A stretch of DNA of 64,000 nt from Leptotrichia sp. oral taxon 218 (GCF_018128225.1 NZ_CP072377.1:310001-374000), one strand, 5' to 3'. Positions 18,521 through 26,236 are shown, counted from the stretch's first letter. Numbers and translations: made by a program. Notes: a model not told the origin generated them from the letters alone.

Positions 18521-18664
18521 CTATTTCTTTTTTCTGTGGCAATAATATTCCCCAGTTTTTCTGTTTGTGTGACAACCCTTGCTGTCTGTTCTTCCTCGGT
18601 GAGCAAAAGTTAGGCTTGATGTTACAGTGAATACAGCTAATAATAAAATAATTGATTTTTTCAT
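18521..18664 (-). CDS. 47-residue secreted YHYH-like protein
   Basis: Behind a strong AGGAGG, ATG 18664 opens a frame with a clear signal peptide (MKKSIILLLAVFTVTSSLTFA) followed by a 26-residue mature part, HRGRTDSKGCHTNRKTGEYYCH plus four basic residues. The GCHTN...GEYYCH pattern, two Cys and three His, matches the short YHYH/excalibur-like motif of small exported proteins that may bind metal. Signal peptide and RBS quality make it a credible gene despite its size. It is followed closely by the 18122-18481 gene. Confidence 0.65.
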   Translation of the reverse strand: MKKSIILLLAVFTVTSSLTFAHRGRTDSKGCHTNRKTGEYYCHRKKK

Positions 18665-18725
18665 TTTCTATTCCTCCTGAAATTTTTACACTATATAACC
18701 CCAATATCCGTTTTATTCACCCATT

Positions 18726-19355
18726 TTATTTAATATAATCTTTTCCTTCAAAAATTAAATGATTGATTTTTTCCGTTTTGGCATCAAATTCGACGATAAA
18801 TTTATTTCTTAGCATCGCCCCAAATGAATTTTGAGAATCAACATAACCTGTTACAGAAACAACTCCTCTAACTTTGTTAAAACCCCATTCAGAGAAAGGA
18901 GCAAATTTAGCAGTCGATGGAGATTTTAAAATTGATTTTATAGCTCCTTCTGCGGAAACTTTATAATTTACCTGTTCTTTTCCAGTTACAGCCCAATCAG
19001 TAATTTTTCCTGTCACCTCTCCATTTTTTACAAATTCAATGTTATCAAATTTCAAAGAAGAGACTTTTTTATCCTTGTCAACATGTATGATTATACCTGT
19101 GTTGGTAAAATCAGTTTTTGCTCTATAACCTTTTTGGCCATTTTCATCTAATGATTCATCTTTTTCCAGAGTATAATCTTTTACACCTGCCGAAGATAAT
19201 GTATTCTCAATGTTTTTACCGATGATTTCTTCGCTTTTATCCCCAAATATGTTATTTAGCGTCCCAATAATAAAACATACGACTAAAAAAATAAACCACC
19301 ATCGTTTATAAATAGGCTTTTTTGCCTTTGCTTTTCCAGTATCATTTTTTTCCAT
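18726..19355 (-). CDS. membrane-anchored lysogeny-arm protein
   Basis: 209 residues: a basic, polar start (KAKAKKPIYKRWWFIF), one membrane segment (about residues 19-40), then a soluble domain. The C-terminal part (SAEGAIKSILKSPSTAKFAPFSEWGF, VSVTGYVDSQNSFGAMLRNKF) resembles a domain common in phage and Firmicute membrane proteins of unknown role. It lies next to ImmA in the operon running from the repressor. ATG 19355 is preceded by AGGAGCG. Confidence 0.65.
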   Translation of the reverse strand: MEKNDTGKAKAKKPIYKRWWFIFLVVCFIIGTLNNIFGDKSEEIIGKNIENTLSSAGVKDYTLEKDESLDENGQKGYRAKTDFTNTGIIIHVDKDKKVSSLKFDNIEFVKNGEVTGKITDWAVTGKEQVNYKVSAEGAIKSILKSPSTAKFAPFSEWGFNKVRGVVSVTGYVDSQNSFGAMLRNKFIVEFDAKTEKINHLIFEGKDYIK

Positions 19356-19375
19356 TGTTAAATCACGCTCCTATA

Positions 19376-19795
19376 TCACAAATATCTAGTCAAATCATTC
19401 AACATTTTTCTATTTTCATCATTTACCAAGTTATCTGGAATCAAGTTCCCAAATACCAGTGCTGCTGCGAAGTAGTTTGCTTCATTTTCCAATTTTTCTG
19501 TCCCAAACAGGTAGTTTTCTTTCATGAATACTACGCTTTCAAAGTTCTGGAATGAATGGCCCAGTTCGTGTGAACAGATTATCCGCTTGGTCAGTTCATC
19601 GTGGCTTGAGTTGATTATGATACATTTTTCTTTGTTTACTTCGCAGTACATCCCAAAAAAGGATTTGAAGTTGTCTTCGTAAATGATTTTTATATTTAAC
19701 AAATTGCACAGCTCAAACGGATCATTAGTTCCGTATTTTGCTATCAATCCTATTGCAATTCTTTTAAACCTGTCTTTGCTCCCCAGTCTGACCAC
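19376..19795 (-). CDS. ImmA/IrrE-family metallopeptidase
   Basis: 139 residues with the zinc-binding HELGH at 76-80 (IICSHELGHSFQNFESV) and downstream acidic residues in NEANYFAAALVFG. In ICEBs1 and many phages ImmA cleaves the neighbouring repressor to allow induction; the adjacent XRE repressor, 4 bp upstream, is the likely substrate. The start codon at 19795 lies close behind the repressor stop, with GGAGTAG overlapping the repressor's 3' end. Confidence 0.88.
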   Translation of the reverse strand: MVRLGSKDRFKRIAIGLIAKYGTNDPFELCNLLNIKIIYEDNFKSFFGMYCEVNKEKCIIINSSHDELTKRIICSHELGHSFQNFESVVFMKENYLFGTEKLENEANYFAAALVFGNLIPDNLVNDENRKMLNDLTRYL

Positions 19796-19799
19796 ATTT

Positions 19800-20240
19800 C
19801 TACTCCTTTTCTTTGTTCTTTCGCTGTTTTAGCAAAATATCTATAACCAAATTCTTGAAAACCGCCATGTCGTGGTCGTCATCTTCAATACCGTGAAAAA
19901 ATAAAAGTTTATTTGTCTGAGTCACTTTTTCAAATTCTGCAAGCTCTTCAGCTGTCAATACGCTTGTGTCAACAACTGGTGGTGCTTCAATTTCTTTTTC
20001 TAATTTTTCATCTTTCATTGGTACATCAAAACCCATTAACCATACAGGATTTACCTTTAAAATTTCAGAAAATTCAAAAATTCTACTTCTACTAGGATCA
20101 TATTTTCCTTTTATGTATTCGCTAATAGTCGAAGTATTTATTCCTGAAATTTCAGAAAGTTTTGATTGTGTCATGTTATTAACTTTCAAGGCTTCTTTTA
20201 GTCTATCCCCAAAAGTTGCAATACTTTCTTTCTTTTTCAT
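19800..20240 (-). CDS. CI-like XRE-family phage repressor
   Basis: 146 residues. The N-terminal helix-turn-helix (FGDRLKEALKVNNMTQSKLSEISGINTSTISEYIKGKYDPSRSR region, about residues 10-55) is followed by an acidic C-terminal region lacking a LexA-type S24 peptidase domain. This agrees with regulation by the ImmA partner rather than RecA-driven self-cleavage. It should bind the TTCGTAAAATACGAA-like operators between it and the Cro-like gene and maintain lysogeny. RBS AAGGAG precedes ATG 20240. Confidence 0.9.
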   Translation of the reverse strand: MKKKESIATFGDRLKEALKVNNMTQSKLSEISGINTSTISEYIKGKYDPSRSRIFEFSEILKVNPVWLMGFDVPMKDEKLEKEIEAPPVVDTSVLTAEELAEFEKVTQTNKLLFFHGIEDDDHDMAVFKNLVIDILLKQRKNKEKE

Positions 20241-20268
20241 AGTTCTGCTCCTTCAATTTTATACTCCA

Positions 20269-20297
20269 ATTATACCTTATTTTTTCGTAAAATACAA
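20269..20297 (-). promoter_or_regulatory. leftward promoter of the repressor operon, overlapping an operator
   Basis: On the minus strand TTGTAT (20297-20292) and TATAAT (20274-20269) are spaced by 17 bp. An operator-like sequence (TTCGTAAAATACAAT, 20284-20298, 13/15 to the consensus) covers the spacer and -35, so the repressor probably regulates its own synthesis. Confidence 0.7.
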
Positions 20298-20347
20298 TTA
20301 TTTTTATGAAAAAAATTAAAAAAATTAGTAATTTACGAAAAAAAGTG

Positions 20348-20376
20348 TTGACAAAATAAAATTTGTGTTATATAAT
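20348..20376 (+). promoter_or_regulatory. rightward early promoter
   Basis: A perfect TTGACA (20348-20353), 17-bp spacer and TATAAT (20371-20376) drive the Cro-like gene and the early operon. An operator half-site TTACGAA lies at 20333-20339 and a full operator covers the expected transcription start. Confidence 0.85.
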
Positions 20377-20379
20377 TAA

Positions 20380-20394
20380 TTCGTAAAAAACGAA
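20380..20394. promoter_or_regulatory. repressor operator at the rightward start site
   Basis: TTCGTAAAAAACGAA is a perfect inverted repeat with a 5-bp spacer, placed just downstream of the -10 box. Occupancy would block the rightward promoter. Confidence 0.75.
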
Positions 20395-20409
20395 ATAGGA
20401 GGTGAGCGG

Positions 20410-20622
20410 ATGAAGTTTAATAACTCAAAATTAAGAGGAAAAATAAGAGAAAATTTCGGTTCTGAATATGCTTTTGGAGAGGCTTTGGGTATGGCTTTAT
20501 CTACTTTAAGCGGTAAATTAAACAATAAAAGCGAATTTACGAGAAGTGAGATTTTGAGTATTGTTAAACTACTTAATTTAAAAAAAGAGGAAGTATACGA
20601 TGTATTTTTTTTACCTATTTAA
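20410..20622 (+). CDS. Cro-like regulator (DUF739-type)
   Basis: 70 residues matching small phage Cro-like proteins: KLRGKIRENFGSEYAFGEAL, helix-turn-helix ALGMALSTLSGKLNNKSEFT, and a C-terminal EILSIVKLLNLKKEEV with YDVFF. Such proteins bind operators and promote the lytic programme. It is the first rightward gene, behind AGGAGGTGAG, and another operator copy lies right at its 3' end. Confidence 0.85.
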   Translation: MKFNNSKLRGKIRENFGSEYAFGEALGMALSTLSGKLNNKSEFTRSEILSIVKLLNLKKEEVYDVFFLPI

Positions 20623-20637
20623 TTCGTAAAATACGAA
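20623..20637. promoter_or_regulatory. additional operator after the Cro-like gene
   Basis: TTCGTAAAATACGAA is a perfect palindrome (6-bp arms, 3-bp centre) immediately after the Cro-like stop. It matches the operators at 20284-20298 and 20380-20394. This could be a distal site for looping or a roadblock. Confidence 0.65.
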
Positions 20638-20694
20638 AATAAAAAAGATGAGTATGACAAACATCTAAAAAATAGAGAAGAGGAAGGTGATTGA

Positions 20695-20895
20695 GTGAAA
20701 AGAATTTTTAAATTAGGTTTGTTATTTTTAATAGGAATTTTGATTTACCTAAAAGAAGTAATAGCGACATTACTGCTTTTAAAACTTACAAATTTTGAAA
20801 CGGCTTTAATATTTAGTATATCGCTATTAATAAGTACAATTAATTTGAAACATAATAAAAATTTATTTTCTTTTGTTGATAAATACTTATCCTAG
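20695..20895 (+). CDS. small membrane protein
   Basis: 66 residues starting at GTG behind GGAAGGTGATT. Two hydrophobic segments are visible (about residues 6-30 and 37-50). I do not recognise a family. Early phage operons often hold such short membrane proteins, but no function can be stated. Confidence 0.5.
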   Translation: MKRIFKLGLLFLIGILIYLKEVIATLLLLKLTNFETALIFSISLLISTINLKHNKNLFSFVDKYLS

Positions 20896-20897
20896 TT

Positions 20898-21491
20898 TTG
20901 GTTTCTCAAAAATGGGAAACCAATAATCCAAGAAATCCATACACAGAACTTCAAGATCACATAATGAAACTATCAATGGCAAAAGAAGTTTCGATGACAG
21001 AGAACAACGAAAAAGGTAGACAAGCAAGACTTTACTTCATTCAATGCGAAGAAGCGTGGAACAGTCCTGAAATGGTATTAAGCCGTGCTAATCAGTTAAG
21101 TAGCAGAATGATTGAGAATTATACAAAGAGAATATCTAGCTTAGAATTTACAATTCAGCAGCAGGCACCGAAATTATTGTTTGCAGATGCAGTTGCTACA
21201 TCTAATACAAGTATCTTAATAGGAGATTTGGCTAAACTGTTAAAGCAAAATGGAATTGATACAGGACAAAGACGGTTATTCGAGCATTTGAGAACAAACG
21301 GCTACTTAATGAAGCAAGGAAGCAGTTATAATATGCCAACTCAAAGAGCTATGGAAATGAAACTGTTTGAAGTAAAAGAGAGAACTATAAATAATCCAGA
21401 CGGAAGTGTCAGATTAACAAGAACTACTAAAGTAACAGGAAAAGGTCAGCAGTATTTTATAAATTTGTTCCTAAGGAATCGGATGAATTAA
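20898..21491 (+). CDS. phage antirepressor with KilAC domain, N-terminally truncated
   Basis: The C-terminal part (about residues 85-195) is an ANT/KilAC domain: PKLLFADAVATSNTSILIGD, LAKLLKQNGIDTGQRRLFEHL, NGYLMKQGSSYNMPTQRAME, then TTKVTGKGQQYFINLF. The preceding segment (KLSMAKEVSMTENNEKGRQARLYFIQCEE) is the end of an AntA/AntB-type domain, but the first two thirds of that domain and a proper start are missing. The frame opens at a TTG with no ribosome binding site, 2 bp after the preceding stop. It is probably a deletion remnant; the KilAC part is intact if translated from ATG 20964. Confidence 0.65.
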   Translation: MVSQKWETNNPRNPYTELQDHIMKLSMAKEVSMTENNEKGRQARLYFIQCEEAWNSPEMVLSRANQLSSRMIENYTKRISSLEFTIQQQAPKLLFADAVATSNTSILIGDLAKLLKQNGIDTGQRRLFEHLRTNGYLMKQGSSYNMPTQRAMEMKLFEVKERTINNPDGSVRLTRTTKVTGKGQQYFINLFLRNRMN

Positions 21492-21565
21492 TCGTTTAAG
21501 GGGCTAAGTAATGACAACAGACACCAAAAAAAATTAAGGGACGGCAATCCCGGAAAGGAAAAACT

Positions 21566-21835
21566 ATGGAAAATTTGGAATTCTGGATAAATAAGCAGGC
21601 TTCAAAATTGCAGTTGTCAATTAAAGAAACAGCAGAGTTTATCGGAAAAGGTCAGCAGTATGTAAGAATGGGCCTACAGACAGGAAGGCTTAGTTTTGGC
21701 TCGGCAGTTCAGACTAGAGAGCCGACCAGAACTAGACCCCGTGGAGCTTGGGATTATGACATACAGCGAATACAGGTTGAAAGATATGTCGGCATGAGCT
21801 ACAAAAAATTTTTGAAATTAAAATATGCAGATTAG
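21566..21835 (+). CDS. small helix-turn-helix phage protein
   Basis: 89 residues. WINKQASKLQLSIKETAEFIGKGQQYVRMGLQTGRLSFGSAV is a helix-turn-helix/excisionase-like segment; WDYDIQRIQVERYVGMSYKKF is a typical C-terminal end of small phage DNA-binding proteins in early operons. RBS GGAAAGG precedes ATG 21566. It may be an excisionase or an early regulator; the sequence does not decide. Confidence 0.65.
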   Translation: MENLEFWINKQASKLQLSIKETAEFIGKGQQYVRMGLQTGRLSFGSAVQTREPTRTRPRGAWDYDIQRIQVERYVGMSYKKFLKLKYAD

Positions 21836-21854
21836 GAGAAGGATGTGATTAAAA

Positions 21855-22007
21855 ATGGGTTGCAAATTTGATGGGTTATGGATGGTAAACCAAAACAGCC
21901 ACAGGGCGAGAAAAGAACTTAAGAAAAAAAGAGAGAATGAAAAAAGGAATTTACTAATTGCCTTGAAAAAATTATCTGAAGGAATTAAAAGGAGTGAAGA
22001 GCGATGA
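21855..22007 (+). CDS. 50-residue basic protein
   Basis: An ATG behind AGGAGAAGG opens a 50-codon frame (MGCKFDGLWMVNQNSHRARK..., then a Lys/Arg/Glu-rich helix). Its TGA overlaps the ATG of the next gene (ATGA), which indicates translational coupling and supports a real gene. Family unknown. Confidence 0.5.
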   Translation: MGCKFDGLWMVNQNSHRARKELKKKRENEKRNLLIALKKLSEGIKRSEER

Positions 22008-22201
22008 AAAATAAAATATTGAAAAATACTGTAAAAGTGATTTTAACAGCTATTTTAACTATTACAGCGTACAGATATGCGGCAATTGAGAGAGGATATT
22101 ACTTGGGGATAATCGGTGGAGGAGAAACTTTTGTCCCAGTACTATGCGGAATGCTGTTTTGGATTTTGCCTTCAATAGTTAAAGAGATGCTGAGAAAGTA
22201 G
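22004..22201 (+). CDS. small membrane protein
   Basis: 65 residues with two hydrophobic segments (about 10-25 and 42-58). The start overlaps the preceding stop by 4 bases, with GGAGTGAAG upstream. No recognised family; probably an accessory early phage protein. Confidence 0.5.
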   Translation: MKNKILKNTVKVILTAILTITAYRYAAIERGYYLGIIGGGETFVPVLCGMLFWILPSIVKEMLRK

Positions 22202-22210
22202 AAGGAAATT

Positions 22211-22996
22211 ATGAGCAGTTTGAGAAGAATTAAAAAGAAAAAGTTTAAAGAGGAAATAACTGAAAAAGCAATGGATTACACAAAATTTGTGCTAGATGAA
22301 AACGAAAAGACAAAAGTTTTCTCGATGATGGCGCTGTCAAATTTGTGCAAACATTATAGAAACTACTTTAGTATTCCAAATATCACAGACAAAAATCTTG
22401 TAAAAGGTGATACAAAAATATCTAGGCTATCAGAGGAACAGACTTTGTGGTGCAGCTTCGAGCTCGAAGACATCATCCAGCGAAGTTTCAGGACATTGAC
22501 AAGACTCATAGAGGAATATGATTATGAAGATTTGCAAAATCCAAAACAGCGCAAAATAAAAGACTTTAAAAATGAATTTGTAGTCGTCGAATTTTCAAAA
22601 ATTTATCAAAAAGAATTAATAAAATTAAAAATTAAGTTTAACAAATATCTAAAAACTAGATACAAAGAAACAGAAAATGCGCTAAAACAGATACTTGTAA
22701 TATTTGCATACTATAATATATTTAAAGCGCAAATTTGCAACAAAATAAAAGATTTTAATAAAAAGAACAGAATGTATATAAAAACTTTGATAACGAAAAC
22801 AGACAAAAAATTTGCAGAAATGGAAGAGGTTATCGTGGAAGGTGGGGAAGTTAATCATGAAGAAGACATGCTCTCATTATTAGAATTCGAAGAAGCAGGT
22901 TTTGATATAAAGTGGGTCGGCAAAGGTTACAGCAGGGAAAAAGCGCTTAAAATAAGAAAAAGCCGATGTCAAGAGACATCGACCGAAAATGGATAA
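22211..22996 (+). CDS. hypothetical early phage protein
   Basis: 261 residues, highly charged and helical, with no membrane segment or motif that I recognise. The C-terminus (KWVGKGYSREKALKIRKSRC) is basic. It begins 9 bp after the small membrane gene behind AGAAGG and ends the first early cluster, before a 177-bp structured gap. Confidence 0.55.
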   Translation: MSSLRRIKKKKFKEEITEKAMDYTKFVLDENEKTKVFSMMALSNLCKHYRNYFSIPNITDKNLVKGDTKISRLSEEQTLWCSFELEDIIQRSFRTLTRLIEEYDYEDLQNPKQRKIKDFKNEFVVVEFSKIYQKELIKLKIKFNKYLKTRYKETENALKQILVIFAYYNIFKAQICNKIKDFNKKNRMYIKTLITKTDKKFAEMEEVIVEGGEVNHEEDMLSLLEFEEAGFDIKWVGKGYSREKALKIRKSRCQETSTENG

Positions 22997-23050
22997 GTCA
23001 TTAATCTTTCACTAGTATTATAACAGGTTTTGTCGAACAAATCAATACTT

Positions 23051-23145
23051 TGGAGAGAAGAAACTCCATAAAAAACTTGGCTGACATTTTATCTCCTAAA
23101 TATTTATAACGATAAAGGACCGTCATTCCTTTATCGGTGTCAGCT
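23051..23145 (+). ncRNA. candidate structured RNA element (three stems) before the replication operon
   Basis: The 177-bp gap holds a small hairpin, TGGAG (23051-23055)/CTCCA (23064-23068). It then holds a long-range stem, GGCTGACA (23079-23086) with TGTCAGCT (23138-23145, one G-U). This stem encloses a perfect 10-bp stem, CGATAAAGGA (23110-23119)/TCCTTTATCG (23127-23136), with a 7-nt loop. Nested perfect stems in such AT-rich sequence are unlikely by chance. No T tract follows, so it is not a standard terminator. It could be a leader, a processing site or a small RNA. Confidence 0.45.
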
Positions 23146-23173
23146 TACTAAATATAGAAAGGATGAAAAGAAA

Positions 23174-23467
23174 ATGGAAAAGTTAATGAAGGAGAAAATA
23201 TTGAAAATAGCTGAATTATGCCTAGACATTAATTCAAGAGAAAAAAATACGCTGTTTTTCAATTATTCTGGGCATGTAGAGACTTTATCTGTCGAGTATT
23301 ATAAGTTAGGATGGAAGCCGAAGACATGTAGTATTGTGCGATTTAGCATTCCTGTAGGAGCTGATTATTTAACACAGGATGAAAAGTTGGAAAAATTAAA
23401 TGAAATTATGACATTTTTAGAAGATGTAAAATATAAAATAGAAAGAGGAAAGAAAAAATGGAATTAA
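23174..23467 (+). CDS. hypothetical protein upstream of the sliding clamp
   Basis: 97 residues, soluble, no recognised domain. It has AAAGGATG upstream and overlaps the clamp gene by 10 bases, so the two are translationally coupled. It may be a clamp or replication accessory factor; this rests on position only. Confidence 0.55.
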   Translation: MEKLMKEKILKIAELCLDINSREKNTLFFNYSGHVETLSVEYYKLGWKPKTCSIVRFSIPVGADYLTQDEKLEKLNEIMTFLEDVKYKIERGKKKWN

Positions 23468-24564
23468 CTGTAGACAGAAAAGAACTGTTAAAAGCAATAA
23501 ATGGTCTGAAACGGATTGCTGCAACAGGAAGAAACGACTTTCTGGAAATAAAGTCAAAAGATGGAAAAGTTTATATTAGCAAAACTGATAAGGACAGAAT
23601 TTGGGCAAGCTATAGATTGAATAACGCTAGTGTGGTTGATGAAGGAAGCGCATTAGTAGAAACATCGGTGATGAAGGATATATTAAGCGGATTTAACGAA
23701 GACATTATCACAATCAGCAGTAACGGCGGTGAAAGTTCACTTTTTATAAGAATGGGAAACTCATCCGCAATAATTAACTGTATTCAAGAAAAAAGTATTG
23801 AAACCGAAGTTATAGATGGAGAAAACTTTAAAATAGATAAATCCGATTTCATAGATCTGTTAAAAAAAGTGATTATTTCTGCCGACACAGACCAGGAGAA
23901 TTTAGCAACATGTGGGGTTAAACTGATTGCAAAGGATAATATTTTAGAAGTGGTTGCGACAGATACCTACAGATTATCGTATGCAAAAAAAGCATTTGAT
24001 ACAAAAACAAATGGAGCAATTGATATTCTTATTCCGGCTCAAGTTGCTGCTGGAATAATTAAGATGAAAACAAAACAAGGATTTATCGTTGAAATAGCGC
24101 ACAATGAAAATCAGTTTTGCATACAGTTTGGCAACTTAAAAGTTAAGTTTTGTCCTCACAATTTACAATATCCGGATTATAATTCCATAATATCTAACTC
24201 TAATTATGATGAAAAGATATTACTGAACACAAAAGAATTTAAAGATGCTCTAAAAAGAGTGTTAAATGTTTGTAAAAGTAATAAAGAGAGTAAAAATGGA
24301 GCAACATTTGACTTTCATAACAACAAGCTTACAATACTCGGACAAAACGAAGCATTAACGGTCAATGAAGGAATAAAAACTGTTCAATCTGGGGAAGATT
24401 TGCGAATTGCTTTAAATGTTAAGTTTTTACTTGATTATTTAAATGTTGTGAAAGATGGGATAACTGAACTACACCTGCTAAACAAAAGAAGCTCAGTAAA
24501 AGTTAAAGGGAATAATGAAGAAGACAGTATTTACTTCACTATGCCTTTAGCGTTAAGAGATTAG
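23458..24564 (+). CDS. dnaN: phage-encoded DNA polymerase III beta subunit (sliding clamp)
   Basis: 368 residues with the layout of a bacterial beta clamp, three repeated domains of about 120 residues. MELTVDRKELLKAINGLKRI starts domain 1. DQENLATCGVKLIAKDNILEVVATDTYRLSYAK is the characteristic domain 2 segment. FCPHNLQYPDYNSII leads into domain 3, which ends in FTMPLALRD, close to the canonical clamp C-terminus (MP.R). It would tether the phage family A polymerase encoded downstream. RBS GAGGAAAG lies within the upstream gene. Confidence 0.9.
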   Translation: MELTVDRKELLKAINGLKRIAATGRNDFLEIKSKDGKVYISKTDKDRIWASYRLNNASVVDEGSALVETSVMKDILSGFNEDIITISSNGGESSLFIRMGNSSAIINCIQEKSIETEVIDGENFKIDKSDFIDLLKKVIISADTDQENLATCGVKLIAKDNILEVVATDTYRLSYAKKAFDTKTNGAIDILIPAQVAAGIIKMKTKQGFIVEIAHNENQFCIQFGNLKVKFCPHNLQYPDYNSIISNSNYDEKILLNTKEFKDALKRVLNVCKSNKESKNGATFDFHNNKLTILGQNEALTVNEGIKTVQSGEDLRIALNVKFLLDYLNVVKDGITELHLLNKRSSVKVKGNNEEDSIYFTMPLALRD

Positions 24565-24609
24565 CAAAATATATAAATTATATAAAATTTTAGAAAGGAT
24601 AAATTAATT

Positions 24610-25035
24610 ATGGAAATAAAGTTAATAATCGAAATTGAAGAAAGCAGCAGACCTGTGATTGAAAATTTTTCAAAGGCGATAATGTCGCTGGGAAATAATA
24701 ATGACATAATGAAAGGTGAAGCTGTTATTGAAAAAATAACAGACAAGATTCAAGGGGAAAAAAGTTCAGGAGTAGACATAAAAGTGGATTCTGTTAAGGA
24801 TGAAAAATTAAAGGAATCAAAAGAAGAAAAGGTTGAACTTCCAAAAGCTGTTGCACCAAAATTGACGCTTGAGCAGTTAAGAGCTGGATGTGTTGAGGGT
24901 TCTGGGCTTGGAAAAGGTATGGAGATTAAAAAGCTGCTTAATGAAAAATATGATGTTAAAAAACTTGATGCATTATCTGATGAAAGATATTTAGATTTTG
25001 CTAACGATTTAAGAGAACTGGGGGTAAGAATATAA
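24610..25035 (+). CDS. hypothetical replication-region protein
   Basis: 141 residues: an N-terminal beta/alpha-like segment, a charged linker (SVKDEKLKESKEEKVELPKAV), and a C-terminal helical region (LTLEQLRAGCVEGSGLGKGMEI...LDALSDERYLDFANDLRELGVRI). The last part resembles small tail domains seen before DUF2800 genes in related phages. Its stop overlaps the DUF2800 start (TAATG). Function unknown. Confidence 0.6.
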   Translation: MEIKLIIEIEESSRPVIENFSKAIMSLGNNNDIMKGEAVIEKITDKIQGEKSSGVDIKVDSVKDEKLKESKEEKVELPKAVAPKLTLEQLRAGCVEGSGLGKGMEIKKLLNEKYDVKKLDALSDERYLDFANDLRELGVRI

Positions 25036-26111
25036 TGACCATAAATCATTCCGAAAGAGGACACGCTTTACTTAGTGCAAGTGGGGCTAAAAGGTGGATG
25101 AAGTGTCCGCCAAGTGCAAGAATGGAAGATATGTTTGAAGATGTAACATCCGATTATGCAAGAGAAGGAACATTGGCTCATGAACTGTCAGAGCTTAAGC
25201 TTAGAAAATATCTAAGCCCATTAGGGCTCAAAAAATATAACATTGAACTAAAAAAAATAAAATCAGATGATTTGTATAAAAATGAAATGGATGGATTCAC
25301 AGAATTTTATGTTGATCACATAAAAGAATTATTGATGAAATTCAATGGAAATCCAATAAACACAACAGTAATAGAAAAGAAAGTGGACTTTAGCGAATAT
25401 GTGCCAGATGGATTCGGAACTGCAGATTTCATATCCATTGATACAGAGAAAAGAGTTTTATATATCAGGGATTTAAAATATGGAAAAGGGGTTCCAGTTT
25501 TCGCTGAAAGCAACCCACAGTTAATGCTTTATGCACTTGGAGCTTACTTAGAATATTCACTTTATTTTGACATAGACCTCATAGATATGGGAATCGTACA
25601 GCCAAGATTGGATAGCGTCAGCACTTTTCAAATTAGTTCTAAAGAATTGATGGACTGGGCGGAAAATGAAGTAAAACCCGCAGCACAAAAGGCTTATGAA
25701 GGCGATGGGGAATTTACTCCGGGGGAATGTACTTTTTGCAGAGCTAAGGCTTTGTGCAAGGCAAGAGCTGAGAAAAATTTGGAACTTGAAACCGAAATGA
25801 AGTTAAAAGGAAATGTTTTGACAAATGAAGAACTGGGGGAAATTTTAAAAAAGGCCCAAGACTTAGTTAAATGGGTCAAAGATATAGAAAATCAAAGTTT
25901 GACAAAGTTATTAAATGGCGAAGAGATTCCTGGATGGAAAGTTGTGGAAGGAAGGTCAATCAGACAAATTAAAGACTCGGATAAATTAGTGGAAGCACTT
26001 AAGGAAAATGATGTTGAAGAGGCTTTACTGTTTGAAAAAAGGTTGCTGCCGCTGACACAGCTTGAGGGGATTGTAGGTAAAAAAGATTTGGAGAGATTGC
26101 AGGAGATTTGA
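25035..26111 (+). CDS. DUF2800 family protein (RecB-like PD-(D/E)XK exonuclease), frameshifted near its end
   Basis: 358 residues in the open frame. N-terminal HALLSASGAKRWMKCPPSAR and REGTLAHELSE, then GFGTADFISID and LYIRDLKYGKGV give the D...DxK core of a RecB/AddB-like nuclease. ECTFCRAKALCKAR supplies the cysteines of a probable Fe-S or zinc site. Together with the DUF2815 protein it forms the usual recombination/replication module of such phages. The family's typical tail (KPKGKPTLVVESDKR) lies in the next frame just after the stop, so one base appears to be missing near 26101. The core motifs are intact, so function may survive. Confidence 0.88.
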   Translation: MTINHSERGHALLSASGAKRWMKCPPSARMEDMFEDVTSDYAREGTLAHELSELKLRKYLSPLGLKKYNIELKKIKSDDLYKNEMDGFTEFYVDHIKELLMKFNGNPINTTVIEKKVDFSEYVPDGFGTADFISIDTEKRVLYIRDLKYGKGVPVFAESNPQLMLYALGAYLEYSLYFDIDLIDMGIVQPRLDSVSTFQISSKELMDWAENEVKPAAQKAYEGDGEFTPGECTFCRAKALCKARAEKNLELETEMKLKGNVLTNEELGEILKKAQDLVKWVKDIENQSLTKLLNGEEIPGWKVVEGRSIRQIKDSDKLVEALKENDVEEALLFEKRLLPLTQLEGIVGKKDLERLQEI

Positions 26112-26221
26112 TTATTAAGCCAAAGGGAAAGCCAACTTTGGTAGTTGAATCGGATAAAAGAAAAAAGTATGAAAAAGATGTAATTGATGCATCAGATGAA
26201 TTTAAAAAAATAGAAGAATAG
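26108..26221 (+). pseudogene. out-of-frame C-terminal tail of the DUF2800 gene
   Basis: The frame one base off from the preceding gene reads LIIKPKGKPTLVVESDKR and continues to EFKKIEE before TAG. This is the usual end of DUF2800 proteins. Adding one G to the GG at 26102-26103 would join both parts. The tail has no start of its own. Confidence 0.6.
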
Positions 26222-26236
26222 AGAGGATGATATTTT

